A stretch of 64,000 nucleotides of DNA from Xylanibacter ruminicola Ga6B6 (lineage in GTDB: Bacteria > Bacteroidota > Bacteroidia > Bacteroidales > Bacteroidaceae). A program made the position numbers and the translations under genes. Where the stretch lies: contig NZ_JHXD01000019.1 of NCBI RefSeq assembly GCF_000687715.1, positions 1 to 64,000 on the forward strand, written 5' to 3'. Shown here one piece after another: positions 17,824 to 26,943 of this stretch (within the stretch, counting starts at the first letter, position 1; the number at the start of each line of letters is the position of its first letter). A model generated the notes under the pieces. The model had not been told where the DNA came from and did no database searches. It saw only the letters and a program-made list of their open reading frames with translations.

Positions 17824-17831
17824 TACCTTTG
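17824..17831 (+). promoter_or_regulatory. Promoter of the purH-type gene
   Basis: TACCTTTG followed by CAG matches the -7 consensus. It starts within a few bases of the end of the preceding terminator's T tail. No clear -33 word is visible at the usual distance. Confidence 0.65.
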
Positions 17832-17869
17832 CAGCCAAAAATTATATTTATAACGTTATAAGGATAAAA

Positions 17870-18472
17870 ATGGCTGAAATTAAGAAGATTAAGACCGCAT
17901 TGGTGAGTGTTTTCCACAAGGATGGACTTGACGAGCTTTTGAAGAAACTGAATGCTGAGGGCGTAAAGTTCCTGTCGACTGGTGGAACACAGCAGTTTAT
18001 CGAATCACTTGGATATGAGTGTCAGAAGGTAGAGGATGTTACAACCTACCCATCTATTCTGGGTGGACGTGTAAAGACCCTGCATCCAAAGGTGTTTGGA
18101 GGTATTCTGGGACGCAGAGATAACGAGGGCGATCAGGAGCAGATGAAGAAGTATGAGATTCCTGAGATCGACCTGGTGATTGTTGACCTTTACCCATTTG
18201 AGCAGACTGTGGCCAGCGGTGCCAGCGAAGCTGATATCATTGAGAAGATTGATATCGGTGGTATTTCACTGATTCGTGCTGGAGCCAAGAACTTCAAGGA
18301 TGTGGTTATCGTGCCCAGCAAGGCTGAGTACAGTGTACTGCTCGACATCCTGAACAAGAAGGGTGCACAGACCGATATTGAGGATCGCCGTATGTTTGCT
18401 ACTCGCGCCTTTGGCGTAAGCAGCCACTACGATACTGCTATCAACGCTTGGTTTGAGAAAACCGCTAAGTAA
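17870..18472 (+). CDS. purH: IMP cyclohydrolase, stand-alone PurH N-terminal domain
   Basis: The 200-residue protein matches only the N-terminal MGS-like domain of bifunctional PurH, which closes FAICAR to IMP. Visible motifs are ALVSVFHKDGL, LSTGGTQQFIE, GGRVKTLHPKVFGGIL, VVDLYPFEQT and IGGISLIRAGAKNF. The AICAR transformylase domain (about 320 residues) is absent and the frame ends cleanly, so this looks like a natural split rather than a truncation. The transformylase should be encoded elsewhere. The stop codon is the first three bases of a heptanucleotide repeat. Confidence 0.9.
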   Translation: MAEIKKIKTALVSVFHKDGLDELLKKLNAEGVKFLSTGGTQQFIESLGYECQKVEDVTTYPSILGGRVKTLHPKVFGGILGRRDNEGDQEQMKKYEIPEIDLVIVDLYPFEQTVASGASEADIIEKIDIGGISLIRAGAKNFKDVVIVPSKAEYSVLLDILNKKGAQTDIEDRRMFATRAFGVSSHYDTAINAWFEKTAK

Positions 18473-18503
18473 TTGATAATTGAAAATTGATAATTGATAA
18501 TTA
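18470..18503. repeat. AATTGAT heptanucleotide repeat, purH-mreB
   Basis: Nearly five units of TAATTGA (one variant AAATTGA) begin at the purH TAA stop and end five bases before the mreB ATG. It is one of four related arrays in the window. Confidence 0.75.
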
Positions 18504-18507
18504 AATA

Positions 18508-19530
18508 ATGGGATTTTTTAGTTTCGTACAGGAAATTGCCATGGACCTTGGCACTGCCAACACCATCATTATCAGCGATGATAAGATTGTGGTAGATGAG
18601 CCTTCGGTTGTGGCTTTGGATCGCCGTACCGACAAGATGATTGCCGTGGGTAACGAGGCGAAGATGATGTATGAGAAGACTCATGAGAATATACGTACTA
18701 TCCGCCCTCTGCGCGATGGTGTGATTGCCGACTTCTCGGCTTGCGAGCAGATGATGCGTGGACTGATTAAGATGGTACACACAGGTAGCCGCCTGTTCTC
18801 GCCCTCACTGCGTATGGTGATTGGCGTTCCTTCGGGCAGTACCGAGGTAGAGCTGCGTGCTGTACGCGACTCAGCTGAGCATGCTGACGGACGTGACGTT
18901 TACCTGATTTTTGAGCCTATGGCTGCTGCTATCGGTATCGGTATCGATGTAGAGGCACCAGAGGGTAACATGATTGTTGATATCGGTGGTGGTTCTACCG
19001 AGATTGCTGTCATCTCACTGGGTGGTATCGTTTCGAACAACTCGATCCGTACTGCTGGTGACGACCTGACAGCTGATATCCAGGAGTATATGTACCGTCA
19101 GCATAACGTGAAGGTATCAGAGCGTATGGCTGAGCGTATCAAGATTAATGTAGGTTCGGCTCTGACCGACCTGGGCGACGAGGCTCCTGAGGACTTTATC
19201 GTTCACGGACCAAACCGTATTACAGCCCTGCCTATGGAGGTGCCTGTATGCTATCAGGAGATTGCACACTGTCTGGATAAGACCGTGGCCAAGATTGAGA
19301 ACGCTGTACTCTCGGCACTCGAGAATACTCCCCCAGAGCTGTATGCCGATATCGTGAAGAATGGTATCTATCTCTCAGGTGGTGGCGCTCTGCTTCGCGG
19401 CTTGGACCGTCGTTTGACCGACAAGATGCATATCCCATTCCACGTGCCCGAGGATCCCTTGCACAGTGTGGCTAAGGGTGCCGGCATTGCACTGAAGAAT
19501 ATCGATAGATTTAATTTCTTGATGAGATAA
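18508..19530 (+). CDS. mreB: Rod-shape-determining actin homolog MreB
   Basis: The 340-residue protein is a bacterial actin that forms membrane-bound filaments and organises the elongation machinery. It shows the phosphate-1 motif DLGTANT, VVDIGGGSTEIAV for phosphate 2 and the adenosine motif LSGGGALLRGLD. It is the first gene of mreB-mreC-mreD-mrdA-rodA. The start follows the repeat at 18470, with no visible ribosome binding site. Confidence 0.96.
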   Translation: MGFFSFVQEIAMDLGTANTIIISDDKIVVDEPSVVALDRRTDKMIAVGNEAKMMYEKTHENIRTIRPLRDGVIADFSACEQMMRGLIKMVHTGSRLFSPSLRMVIGVPSGSTEVELRAVRDSAEHADGRDVYLIFEPMAAAIGIGIDVEAPEGNMIVDIGGGSTEIAVISLGGIVSNNSIRTAGDDLTADIQEYMYRQHNVKVSERMAERIKINVGSALTDLGDEAPEDFIVHGPNRITALPMEVPVCYQEIAHCLDKTVAKIENAVLSALENTPPELYADIVKNGIYLSGGGALLRGLDRRLTDKMHIPFHVPEDPLHSVAKGAGIALKNIDRFNFLMR

Positions 19531-19551
19531 TCAATAAGGTAGTTTGGGCCG

Positions 19552-20421
19552 ATGCGCAATCTGCTGGATTTCCTATACAAGTATCATCACTGGCTAGTTT
19601 TCGTATTACTCGAAGTAGTCAGTGTTGTTCTGTTGTTTAAGTACAACAGTTATCAGAATAGTGTGTGGTTTACAAGTGCCAATGCCGTGGCAGGCAAGGT
19701 GTACGAGATGGAGAGTAAGCTGACCAGCTATATGGCTATGGCCGAGCTGAACGAACAGCTGACCCTGCGTAACATCTACCAGGAGCGACAGCTTGACCAG
19801 TTGCGACGCCTGTATGCCGAGGCTACCAAGGATACGACTGCCGCTGAGCGCGAGGAGCTGGCTTTCCTGAGTAACTACCAGCTGATACCCGCCAAGGTGG
19901 TTGAAAACTCCATACACAAGGCTGAGAACCTGATTACCATCGATAAAGGACGTAAGGATGGTGTAGAGCCCGATATGGGTGTGGCATGCGGTAATGGCGT
20001 GGTAGGTGTGGTTTACTTGGTGAGCGACCACTATTCGGTGGTTATCTCGGCCTTGAACGCTGCCTCGTCGCGTATCAGCTGCAGCATTCGTAACCGTGGC
20101 TACTTTGGCTATCTGCACTGGTATGGTGGCGACCCATCGGTGGCTTATGTGGAGGATGTGCCACGCCACGCCAAGTTTAACTTGGGCGAGTGGATGGTAA
20201 CCAGCGGCTTCTCGAGTATCTTCCCTTCGGGTGTGCAGGTAGGTAAGATTGAACAGGTGTATAACTCGAGCGATGGTTTGAGTTACAAACTGAAGGTGCG
20301 TCTGAGTACCGACTTTGGTAACCTGCGCGATGTGGTGGTGATCAGCGACAAGAGTATAGCCGAGCGTGCTGCATTGATGCAGGCTGCCCGCGACTCAATC
20401 AGTTTTAAACAGCGACAGTAA
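19552..20421 (+). CDS. mreC: Rod-shape-determining protein MreC
   Basis: The 289-residue protein has a short cytoplasmic N-terminus, one membrane helix (about 13-32), a periplasmic coiled coil (about 48-110) and the two beta-barrel domains of MreC (for example DKGRKDGVEPDMGVACGNGVVG). It activates the RodA-PBP2 synthase complex. It lies between mreB and mreD. Confidence 0.93.
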   Translation: MRNLLDFLYKYHHWLVFVLLEVVSVVLLFKYNSYQNSVWFTSANAVAGKVYEMESKLTSYMAMAELNEQLTLRNIYQERQLDQLRRLYAEATKDTTAAEREELAFLSNYQLIPAKVVENSIHKAENLITIDKGRKDGVEPDMGVACGNGVVGVVYLVSDHYSVVISALNAASSRISCSIRNRGYFGYLHWYGGDPSVAYVEDVPRHAKFNLGEWMVTSGFSSIFPSGVQVGKIEQVYNSSDGLSYKLKVRLSTDFGNLRDVVVISDKSIAERAALMQAARDSISFKQRQ

Positions 20422-20426
20422 GTGCT

Positions 20427-20927
20427 ATGAAGATAGAATTGATAAACCGACTGGTGATGTTTGTGGCCTTGTTTGTGGCTCAGGTACTGATTCTGAACCA
20501 TGTACACCTGTTAGGGGTGGGCACACCACTGCTGTACGTGTATTTTATCATCACCTTCCGTCGTAACTTCCCCAAGTGGCTGGTACTGGTATCGAGCTTC
20601 TTGTTAGGACTGCTGATTGATATATTCTCGAATACACCTGGACTGGCTGCCAGCACCATGACACTGGTGGCACTGGCACAGACATACCTGATTGATCTGG
20701 TGGCGCCACGCGACTCGGCCGAAGACCTGGAGGCATCGGCCAAAGTGCTGGGGGCCAGTAAGTTTGTAACGTTAAGCGCCCTGCTTACACTGCTGTACTG
20801 CCTGGTGTTCTTCGCACTCGAGGCGTTTAACTTTTTTGATGTGCTGTTATGGTTGGCCCGATCGGTAGTAAGCTTTGTGCTTACGATGGTACTGATTCTG
20901 GCCGTAGAAAGTGTGAGAAGCCGGTGA
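20427..20927 (+). CDS. mreD: Rod-shape-determining protein MreD
   Basis: This 166-residue integral membrane protein has about five or six helices, five bases after mreC. The family diverges strongly in sequence, so the call rests on hydrophobicity, size and the fixed order mreB-C-D-mrdA-rodA. Its stop overlaps the GTG start of mrdA. Confidence 0.88.
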   Translation: MKIELINRLVMFVALFVAQVLILNHVHLLGVGTPLLYVYFIITFRRNFPKWLVLVSSFLLGLLIDIFSNTPGLAASTMTLVALAQTYLIDLVAPRDSAEDLEASAKVLGASKFVTLSALLTLLYCLVFFALEAFNFFDVLLWLARSVVSFVLTMVLILAVESVRSR

Positions 20928-22783
20928 AGCAAAAAGACTTTGATCTGGAATACCGTAAATACGTGATTGCTGGGGTGGCCGCACTGATTGTGTTCATCTA
21001 CATCATCCGTTTGTTCATGCTCCAGATTACAAGTGATGACTACAAGAAAAGTGCCGACTCGAATGCTTTCCTGAAAAAAATAGAATACCCTTCGCGTGGA
21101 GCCATTCTGGATCGCAAGGGTAAGCTGCTGGTGTATAACCAGCCATCGTACGATATCATGGTGGTGATGAACGAGATGAAGGACCGTTTGGACACCCTCG
21201 ACTTCTGCACTGCCTTGGGCATTACCAAGGAGGAGTTTGAGAAGCGCATGGCCACCATCAAAGACCGCAACAAGAATCCTGGTTACTCGCGCTTTACCGA
21301 GCAGCTGTTTATGAGTCAGCTGAGCGATAAGGACTTTAGTGTGTTCCAGGAGAAGATGTACCGTTTCCCCGGCTTTTACATTCAGAAGCGCAGTGTGCGT
21401 CAGTATACCTATGACATGGGCGCGCACGTGTTGGGCGATGTGGCTGAGGTGTCGCCCGGGGATATCGAGGAGGACGACTACTATCAGCCGGGCGACTATA
21501 TCGGTAAGTTGGGTATAGAGCGCTCGTACGAGAAAGAACTGCGTGGACAGAAAGGTATCCAGATTCTGTTGCGCGATGCCCACGGACGTATCCAGGGGCG
21601 TTATAAGAACGGAGCCCTCGACCAGCGTGCCGTCCCTGGTAAGAACCTGACTCTGGGTATTGATGCCGATTTGCAGGCCTTGGGCGAGCGCCTGATGGAG
21701 GGTAAGATTGGTGCTATTGTGGCCATCGAGCCTGCTACGGGTGAGGTGCTGTGTATGGTATCATCGCCCACGTACGACCCCCGACAGATGGTAGGACGCT
21801 TGCGTAGTAAGAACCATCGTGCCCTGTCGCAGGATGTGTGGAAGCCCCTGCTGAACCGTGCCATCATGGGACAGTATCCACCAGGCTCTACCTTCAAGAC
21901 CACCCAGGGACTGACATTTATGACCGAGGGTATCATTAACTCGCACACCTTGTACCCCTGTTCGCATGGCTTTAATTTCAAAGGTCTGCATGTGGGCTGT
22001 CACGGACATGCGGCACCACTGCCTTTGGTACCTGCCCTGAGTACATCGTGTAACGGTTACTTCTGCTGGGGACTGTATCACATGATTAATACCAATGTGA
22101 GCAAATACGGATCGGTACAGAACGCCATGAACACCTGGCGCGACTATATGGTATCGATGGGATTCGGTTACCGTCTGGGTATCGACCTGCCTGGTGAGAA
22201 ACGTGGACTGATACCTAACGCCATGTTCTATGATAAGGCCTACAAGGGCTCGTGGAACGGACTCACCATCATCTCTATCGCCATTGGTCAGGGTGAGGTG
22301 AATGCCACCCCACTGCAGATTGCCAATCTGGGTGCTACCATTGCCAACCGTGGCTATTATCTGGTGCCCCATGTGGTGAAGAATGTGCAGGGACAGCCTC
22401 TTGATACGCTCTACACCCGCAAGCATTACACCAAGGCCAGCAAAGAGGCCTACGACTATGTGGTGCAGGGCATGCGCTCGTCGGTATTAGGCGGTACGTG
22501 TAAGGAGCTGGGAAAATACGATTTTAATGCCTGCGGTAAAACGGGTACGGCCCAGAACCGTGGACACGACCACTCGGTATTTATGGGCTTTGCACCCATG
22601 GAGAACCCGAAAATCGCTGTTGCCGTATATGTTGAGAACGGTGGATGGGGTGCCACCTACGGTGTGCCCATTGGCGGTTTGATTATGGAGAAATATTTAA
22701 AAGGTAAACTCTCGGAGGCCAGCATAGCTAAGGCCAAGAGTATTCAGGAACGTAGAATAGCTTATGGCGCAGGCGATAGGTAA
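20924..22783 (+). CDS. mrdA: Penicillin-binding protein 2, elongation transpeptidase
   Basis: From the GTG at 20924 (GTGA overlap with the mreD stop) the protein has 619 residues: an N-terminal membrane helix (about 12-32), a PBP dimerisation domain and a transpeptidase domain. The active-site motifs are STFK (SxxK), SCN (SxN) and KTGTAQN. It cross-links peptidoglycan during side-wall growth with RodA. The frame stays open upstream into mreD, but that part has no membrane-protein N-terminus, so GTG is the best start. Confidence 0.93.
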   Translation: MKQKDFDLEYRKYVIAGVAALIVFIYIIRLFMLQITSDDYKKSADSNAFLKKIEYPSRGAILDRKGKLLVYNQPSYDIMVVMNEMKDRLDTLDFCTALGITKEEFEKRMATIKDRNKNPGYSRFTEQLFMSQLSDKDFSVFQEKMYRFPGFYIQKRSVRQYTYDMGAHVLGDVAEVSPGDIEEDDYYQPGDYIGKLGIERSYEKELRGQKGIQILLRDAHGRIQGRYKNGALDQRAVPGKNLTLGIDADLQALGERLMEGKIGAIVAIEPATGEVLCMVSSPTYDPRQMVGRLRSKNHRALSQDVWKPLLNRAIMGQYPPGSTFKTTQGLTFMTEGIINSHTLYPCSHGFNFKGLHVGCHGHAAPLPLVPALSTSCNGYFCWGLYHMINTNVSKYGSVQNAMNTWRDYMVSMGFGYRLGIDLPGEKRGLIPNAMFYDKAYKGSWNGLTIISIAIGQGEVNATPLQIANLGATIANRGYYLVPHVVKNVQGQPLDTLYTRKHYTKASKEAYDYVVQGMRSSVLGGTCKELGKYDFNACGKTGTAQNRGHDHSVFMGFAPMENPKIAVAVYVENGGWGATYGVPIGGLIMEKYLKGKLSEASIAKAKSIQERRIAYGAGDR

Positions 22784-24239
22784 CAGAAAAGAAAAAGGAG
22801 TGATTCGCTCGCTCGATTACTGGACGATCATCATTTACATCGCCCTGCTTACCTTTGGATGGGTGAGTGTGTGTGGTGCCAGCTACAGTTATGGCGAGAC
22901 CGACTTGTTCAGTCTGAGCACCCGTTCGGGTATGCAGATTGTATGGATTGGTACCTCGATTGTGCTGGGCTTCGTCATCCTGATGCTCGACGACCGCTAT
23001 CTGGACATGTTTGCCTACATCATATTCGGCATCATGCTGCTACTGCTATTCGGAACCATCTTTAACCCGCATAGTATCAAGGGTTCCCGATCGTGGCTGG
23101 TGTTGGGACCCATCAGACTGCAACCAGCCGAGTTTGCGAAGTTCGCGACGGCCCTGGCCCTGGCGAAACTGATGAACACCTATGGTTTTACCATTGCCAA
23201 ATGGAAGGATTTTGCCCTGGTATTGGGTGTGATTTTCGTGCCCATGCTGTTTATCGTGCTGCAGCGCGAGACGGGTTCGGCACTGGTATATCTGTCGTTC
23301 TTTCTCATGCTGTATCGCGAGGGTATGCCTGGCAGTATCCTGTTTACTGGTGTGGCTATGGTGGTGTACTTTGTGGTGGGCATACGCTATGCCGACACCA
23401 TGATGGTATATACGCCTACATCAGTAGGAAAATTTGCTGTGCTGCTGATGGTGCAGCTGTTCTCTGCCGGACTGCTGTATGTGTACTGCAACGACAGGCG
23501 AGACACCATACGTATGGCCATGATAGGACTGGGTGCAACCCTGGTGGCCCTTATCTTCGGCTTGCTGATTATCCCCTTCGACCTGAATTACGTAGAGATG
23601 GCACTGTGTGTGGTGCTGATTATCTATCTGCTATACCGGTTCCTGGCCACACGCTTGCGTAACTATCTCTGGATTACCGCCTTTGCAGTTGGCTCGCTGA
23701 TGTTCTATAATGTGGCCGACTATGCGCTGAACCATGTGCTGGAACCCCACCAGCGTGTACGTATCAACGTGCTGCTGGGACTGGAGGAGGACCTGAAGGG
23801 TGCCGGTTATAACGTACACCAGAGCGAGATTGCCATCGGATCGGGTGGCTTGCAAGGAAAGGGCTTTTTGAATGGAACACAAACCAAACTGAAATACGTG
23901 CCTGAACAGGATACCGACTTTATCTTCTGTACCGTAGGCGAGGAAGAGGGTTTTGTGGGCTCAGCAGGTGTGTTGCTGCTGTTCCTGGCGCTGATATGGC
24001 GCCTGATACATCTGGCCGAACGTCAGGTACACAGGTTCGGACGTGTGTACGGCTATTGTGTGGTAAGTATCTTCCTGTTCCATGTGTTTATCAATGTGGG
24101 CATGGTATTAGGTCTTACACCGGTTATCGGTATCCCGTTGCCATTCTTCAGCTATGGCGGTTCATCGTTGTGGGGATTCACCCTGCTGCTGTTTATCTTC
24201 CTACGTATTGACGCAGGAAGAAACCTACTGAGAAATTAA
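22764..24239 (+). CDS. rodA: Peptidoglycan glycosyltransferase RodA (SEDS)
   Basis: The 491-residue SEDS polymerase works with PBP2. Family segments are WLVLGPIRLQPAEFAKFATALALAK, the catalytic Asp region of PEQDTDFIFCTVGEEEGF, and GIPLPFFSYGGSSLWGF. It is about 120 residues longer than E. coli RodA. The excess is a hydrophobic insertion around residues 210-310 with extra predicted helices. It overlaps mrdA by 20 bases and its 3' end overlaps the convergent gldH by 15. Confidence 0.93.
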   Translation: MAQAIGNRKEKGVIRSLDYWTIIIYIALLTFGWVSVCGASYSYGETDLFSLSTRSGMQIVWIGTSIVLGFVILMLDDRYLDMFAYIIFGIMLLLLFGTIFNPHSIKGSRSWLVLGPIRLQPAEFAKFATALALAKLMNTYGFTIAKWKDFALVLGVIFVPMLFIVLQRETGSALVYLSFFLMLYREGMPGSILFTGVAMVVYFVVGIRYADTMMVYTPTSVGKFAVLLMVQLFSAGLLYVYCNDRRDTIRMAMIGLGATLVALIFGLLIIPFDLNYVEMALCVVLIIYLLYRFLATRLRNYLWITAFAVGSLMFYNVADYALNHVLEPHQRVRINVLLGLEEDLKGAGYNVHQSEIAIGSGGLQGKGFLNGTQTKLKYVPEQDTDFIFCTVGEEEGFVGSAGVLLLFLALIWRLIHLAERQVHRFGRVYGYCVVSIFLFHVFINVGMVLGLTPVIGIPLPFFSYGGSSLWGFTLLLFIFLRIDAGRNLLRN

Positions 24240-24689
24240 GATACCTACATCGCTGATGCCTTGCATGTTCTCCTGTTTCATGTAATGCATCACGTACATG
24301 TGCAGCGAGTCGCCCTCGTTCAGCTGCAGACTGTCGACATCAAACGTATATTGGTAACAGCTGATGCCGCTGCCTATCACGTGGCCGTTCTTCTCTACCA
24401 GCTTACAATCTACACGTTTACGCAGCTTGCGTCCTACAGGGTAGATATCCTGCTCTACAATCACGCTGATGCCCAGGAAGGGCAGCTTGTTGTTGGTACG
24501 CAGCATCAGCTGCTGGTGATAGTTGCCAGCCTGCTTGACAGGGGGCACGTAGAAGTGCATGGTATCCGTGCGCTCCCAGCCCTCGTTATCCACATGCTCG
24601 TAGTGATTATACACCACCGAACGATCGCAGGCTACCATCATGAGGAAGCCTGCCATCGCCAGTATCAGAGTGATTGCCTTATTTCGCAT
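24225..24689 (-). CDS. gldH: Gliding-motility-type lipoprotein GldH
   Basis: From the ATG at 24689 the 154-residue protein starts with a lipoprotein signal ending in the lipobox MVAC, followed by DRSVVYNHYEHV typical of GldH. In gliding relatives GldH is needed for motility; non-gliding Bacteroidales keep it with unknown function. It overlaps the upstream ricT-type gene by 11 bases. A longer frame to 24860 is only antisense overlap with that gene. Confidence 0.85.
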   Translation of the reverse strand: MRNKAITLILAMAGFLMMVACDRSVVYNHYEHVDNEGWERTDTMHFYVPPVKQAGNYHQQLMLRTNNKLPFLGISVIVEQDIYPVGRKLRKRVDCKLVEKNGHVIGSGISCYQYTFDVDSLQLNEGDSLHMYVMHYMKQENMQGISDVGILISQ

Positions 24690-25827
24690 CCTTGGCCTCC
24701 TTTTTATCGTTAGCCTGTCGGTTGTTGTTGGGCTTCTTCTTCTTTTTCTTCTTCTTGGCCTTGTCGAAGCGACTGATATCGCCTCCTGCCAGATCGATAT
24801 GTGGCTTGGGCTCTGCCTTCTTACCCTCGTCGTGAGTGAGCGATACGGGTTTCTCGCCACGCTTGTTCATCTCGATGATGGCCTTGGCACGCTCGGCAGT
24901 AATCGTCTCGCAGTTGACTGCAATATTCTTATCGGTGCTGTAGGTGCTGAGACCAGCCAGAATATCGTTCTTAAACAAGTGATAGTCGCCATCCTGGGTC
25001 TGCAGGATAATATCCTTGCTTGGCATCTGCTTGCCTGCCTCGATGTAATCATCCACCTCGTAGTTCAGACAGCACTTCAGCTTGGCGCACATACCTGCCA
25101 GCTTCTGTGGGTTGAGCGAGATGTCCTGGAATCGGGCGGCATTGGTGCTCACACTCGAGAAGTTCTTCATCCAGGTGGCACAGCACAACTCACGGCCGCA
25201 AGGACCTGTTCCACCAATACGTCCTGCCTCCTGACGCGCACCAATCTGCTTCATCTCGATACGTACATGGAAGGCTTGCGCTAAGTCCTTGATGAGCTGA
25301 CGGAAATCCACACGCTCGTCAGCGATATAGTAGAAGATGGCCTTGTTGCCATCGCCCTGATATTCTACGTCGCCAATCTTCATGTCGAGACCCAGCCCCT
25401 TGGCTATCTTACGACTCTCGATCATGGTAGAGTGCTCACGAGCCTGTGCCTCACGCCATTTCTGGATGTCGTTCTCGCGGGCTATGCGATAGATGCGTTT
25501 GATATCGTCGGGCGACTTGATGTTCACCTTCTTCAGCTGCAGTTTTACCAGACGGCCTGTGAGGGTTACCACACCGATGTCGTGACCAGGACTGGCCTCT
25601 ACGGCTACAATGTCGCCCTTCTTCAGGTCCAGATTATTTACGTTGTGGTAGTAGCCTTTGCGGGTGTGCTTGAACTGCACCTCAACCAGATCGGTGGTGT
25701 AGGGGTTGCCAGGCACATCGGCCAACCAGTCGTAAGTGTTCAGCTGCTTGTCCTGGCGCCCCACTGCCTGGTGGCACAAACCGCGGTCGCAACCTACGTG
25801 TACGATATGTTCTTTAGATTTTTCCAT
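24679..25827 (-). CDS. ricT: PSP1-domain protein, RicT/YaaT family
   Basis: The 382-residue protein has a PSP1 domain (about 50-270) with conserved cysteines in GCDRGLCH, CGRELCCATW and MCAKLKCCLNYE. The C-terminal tail contains a run of lysines. In Bacillus subtilis RicT belongs to the RicAFT complex, which acts on RNA processing and carries Fe-S clusters; RicA and RicF are not in this window. It sits between holB and gldH, an arrangement common in this phylum. Confidence 0.83.
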   Translation of the reverse strand: MEKSKEHIVHVGCDRGLCHQAVGRQDKQLNTYDWLADVPGNPYTTDLVEVQFKHTRKGYYHNVNNLDLKKGDIVAVEASPGHDIGVVTLTGRLVKLQLKKVNIKSPDDIKRIYRIARENDIQKWREAQAREHSTMIESRKIAKGLGLDMKIGDVEYQGDGNKAIFYYIADERVDFRQLIKDLAQAFHVRIEMKQIGARQEAGRIGGTGPCGRELCCATWMKNFSSVSTNAARFQDISLNPQKLAGMCAKLKCCLNYEVDDYIEAGKQMPSKDIILQTQDGDYHLFKNDILAGLSTYSTDKNIAVNCETITAERAKAIIEMNKRGEKPVSLTHDEGKKAEPKPHIDLAGGDISRFDKAKKKKKKKKPNNNRQANDKKEAKDAK

Positions 25828-25830
25828 TCT

Positions 25831-26943
25831 CTATTTTTGTAACAGTAATACAATCATTTGTAGGGCCAAGTCGAAGAATACAATCTTTCCGTTGGCGTTC
25901 TGACCAATGTCGCGAATGGCCAGATTAGCCATATCGGTAATGGGCAGGATATTCTTCTCGTTCACAAAGCGCGCAAAGTTCTTGGCAAAGTCCTCTTCGC
26001 GTTGTGTCATATATACCAGTTCCTCGTTGTGGAAGTTGTACATGAAGTTCTCGCGAGTCATTCGCAAAAAGTACGTCAGCCAGCGCTTCTGCTTCTCACG
26101 TCCCATGCCAGCCAGCTGCTCGCTCCACTTGCGCAGGTCTTTAATCTTGCGCTGGTAGGCCAGACGCATCAGCATCATGTACATATCGAGGAACAGCTCG
26201 TTCTCAGAGCCTACCTGCAGCTCGTCGAGGGCCTTTATCCAACTGCCATTGGCCAGTCGGGCTATACGGTGGGCATCGTCGGCACTGATGCCACGCTTTT
26301 CTACGAGTGCCTGTTCGATGGCCTCGTTGGGTATCTTCTTTACATCGATGCGCTGCACACGACTGCGGATGGTTTCCAACAGCTTGTCGGGCTCCTCGCA
26401 TACCATGATGAATACCGTTTGCTGTGGGGGCTCCTCAATCAGCTTGAGCAGCTTGTTTGCGCACTCTATGTTCATGCGCTCAGGGAGCCAGATAATGCTG
26501 ACTTTATAGCCGCCCTGACTGGATTTCAGACTCAGTTTGCGTACCAGATCATCGCTCTCGCCAGCTGTGATGATGGCCTGCTGGTTCTCAGCGCCCATGG
26601 CTGTCATCCACTCTTCCATCGTGAAGTACAGACTGCGCATCACCAACTGGTGCCAGTCCTTGGCAAAATCGTCGCTCACGGGTTTGTGTTCGGCACTCAT
26701 CGATGGCAGTTTGATGGTGGGGTAGGTGAAGTGCAGGTCGGGATGCTCCAGCTTGGCCAGCATGGCTTTGGCTGATGGGGTGCCATTATCCAACAGATGG
26801 CAGGCAAAAGCCACGGCTAACGGCAGCTTGCCACAGCCCTGCGGACCGCACAGCATGAGTGCGTGGGGCAATCGCTCCTCGCGTACCAGCTGTAGCAATC
26901 GCTCCTCGGCCTCTTTCTGTCCTATAACCTCGTCGAAACTCAT
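25831..26943 (-). CDS. holB: DNA polymerase III delta-prime subunit
   Basis: From the ATG at 26943 the 370-residue protein has an AAA+ clamp-loader fold. The Walker A-like GPQGCGK is followed by Leu instead of Thr/Ser, as expected for delta-prime, which does not hydrolyse ATP. Sensor-like WLPERMN, LLKLIEEPP and TIRSRVQRI are canonical. It overlaps the metF stop by 4 bases. Confidence 0.88.
   Translation of the reverse strand: MSFDEVIGQKEAEERLLQLVREERLPHALMLCGPQGCGKLPLAVAFACHLLDNGTPSAKAMLAKLEHPDLHFTYPTIKLPSMSAEHKPVSDDFAKDWHQLVMRSLYFTMEEWMTAMGAENQQAIITAGESDDLVRKLSLKSSQGGYKVSIIWLPERMNIECANKLLKLIEEPPQQTVFIMVCEEPDKLLETIRSRVQRIDVKKIPNEAIEQALVEKRGISADDAHRIARLANGSWIKALDELQVGSENELFLDMYMMLMRLAYQRKIKDLRKWSEQLAGMGREKQKRWLTYFLRMTRENFMYNFHNEELVYMTQREEDFAKNFARFVNEKNILPITDMANLAIRDIGQNANGKIVFFDLALQMIVLLLQK

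Noticed and set aside
20849-20923. Upstream extension of the mrdA frame
   Set aside because: It overlaps mreD and lacks a membrane-protein N-terminus. The GTG overlapping the mreD stop gives the expected length.
20480-21583. Minus-strand open frame opposite mreD and mrdA
   Set aside because: It is a shadow frame of the elongation operon with low-complexity content and no start signal.
24690-24860. Upstream extension of the gldH frame
   Set aside because: It runs inside the ricT-type gene in another frame and would bury the lipoprotein signal and lipobox.
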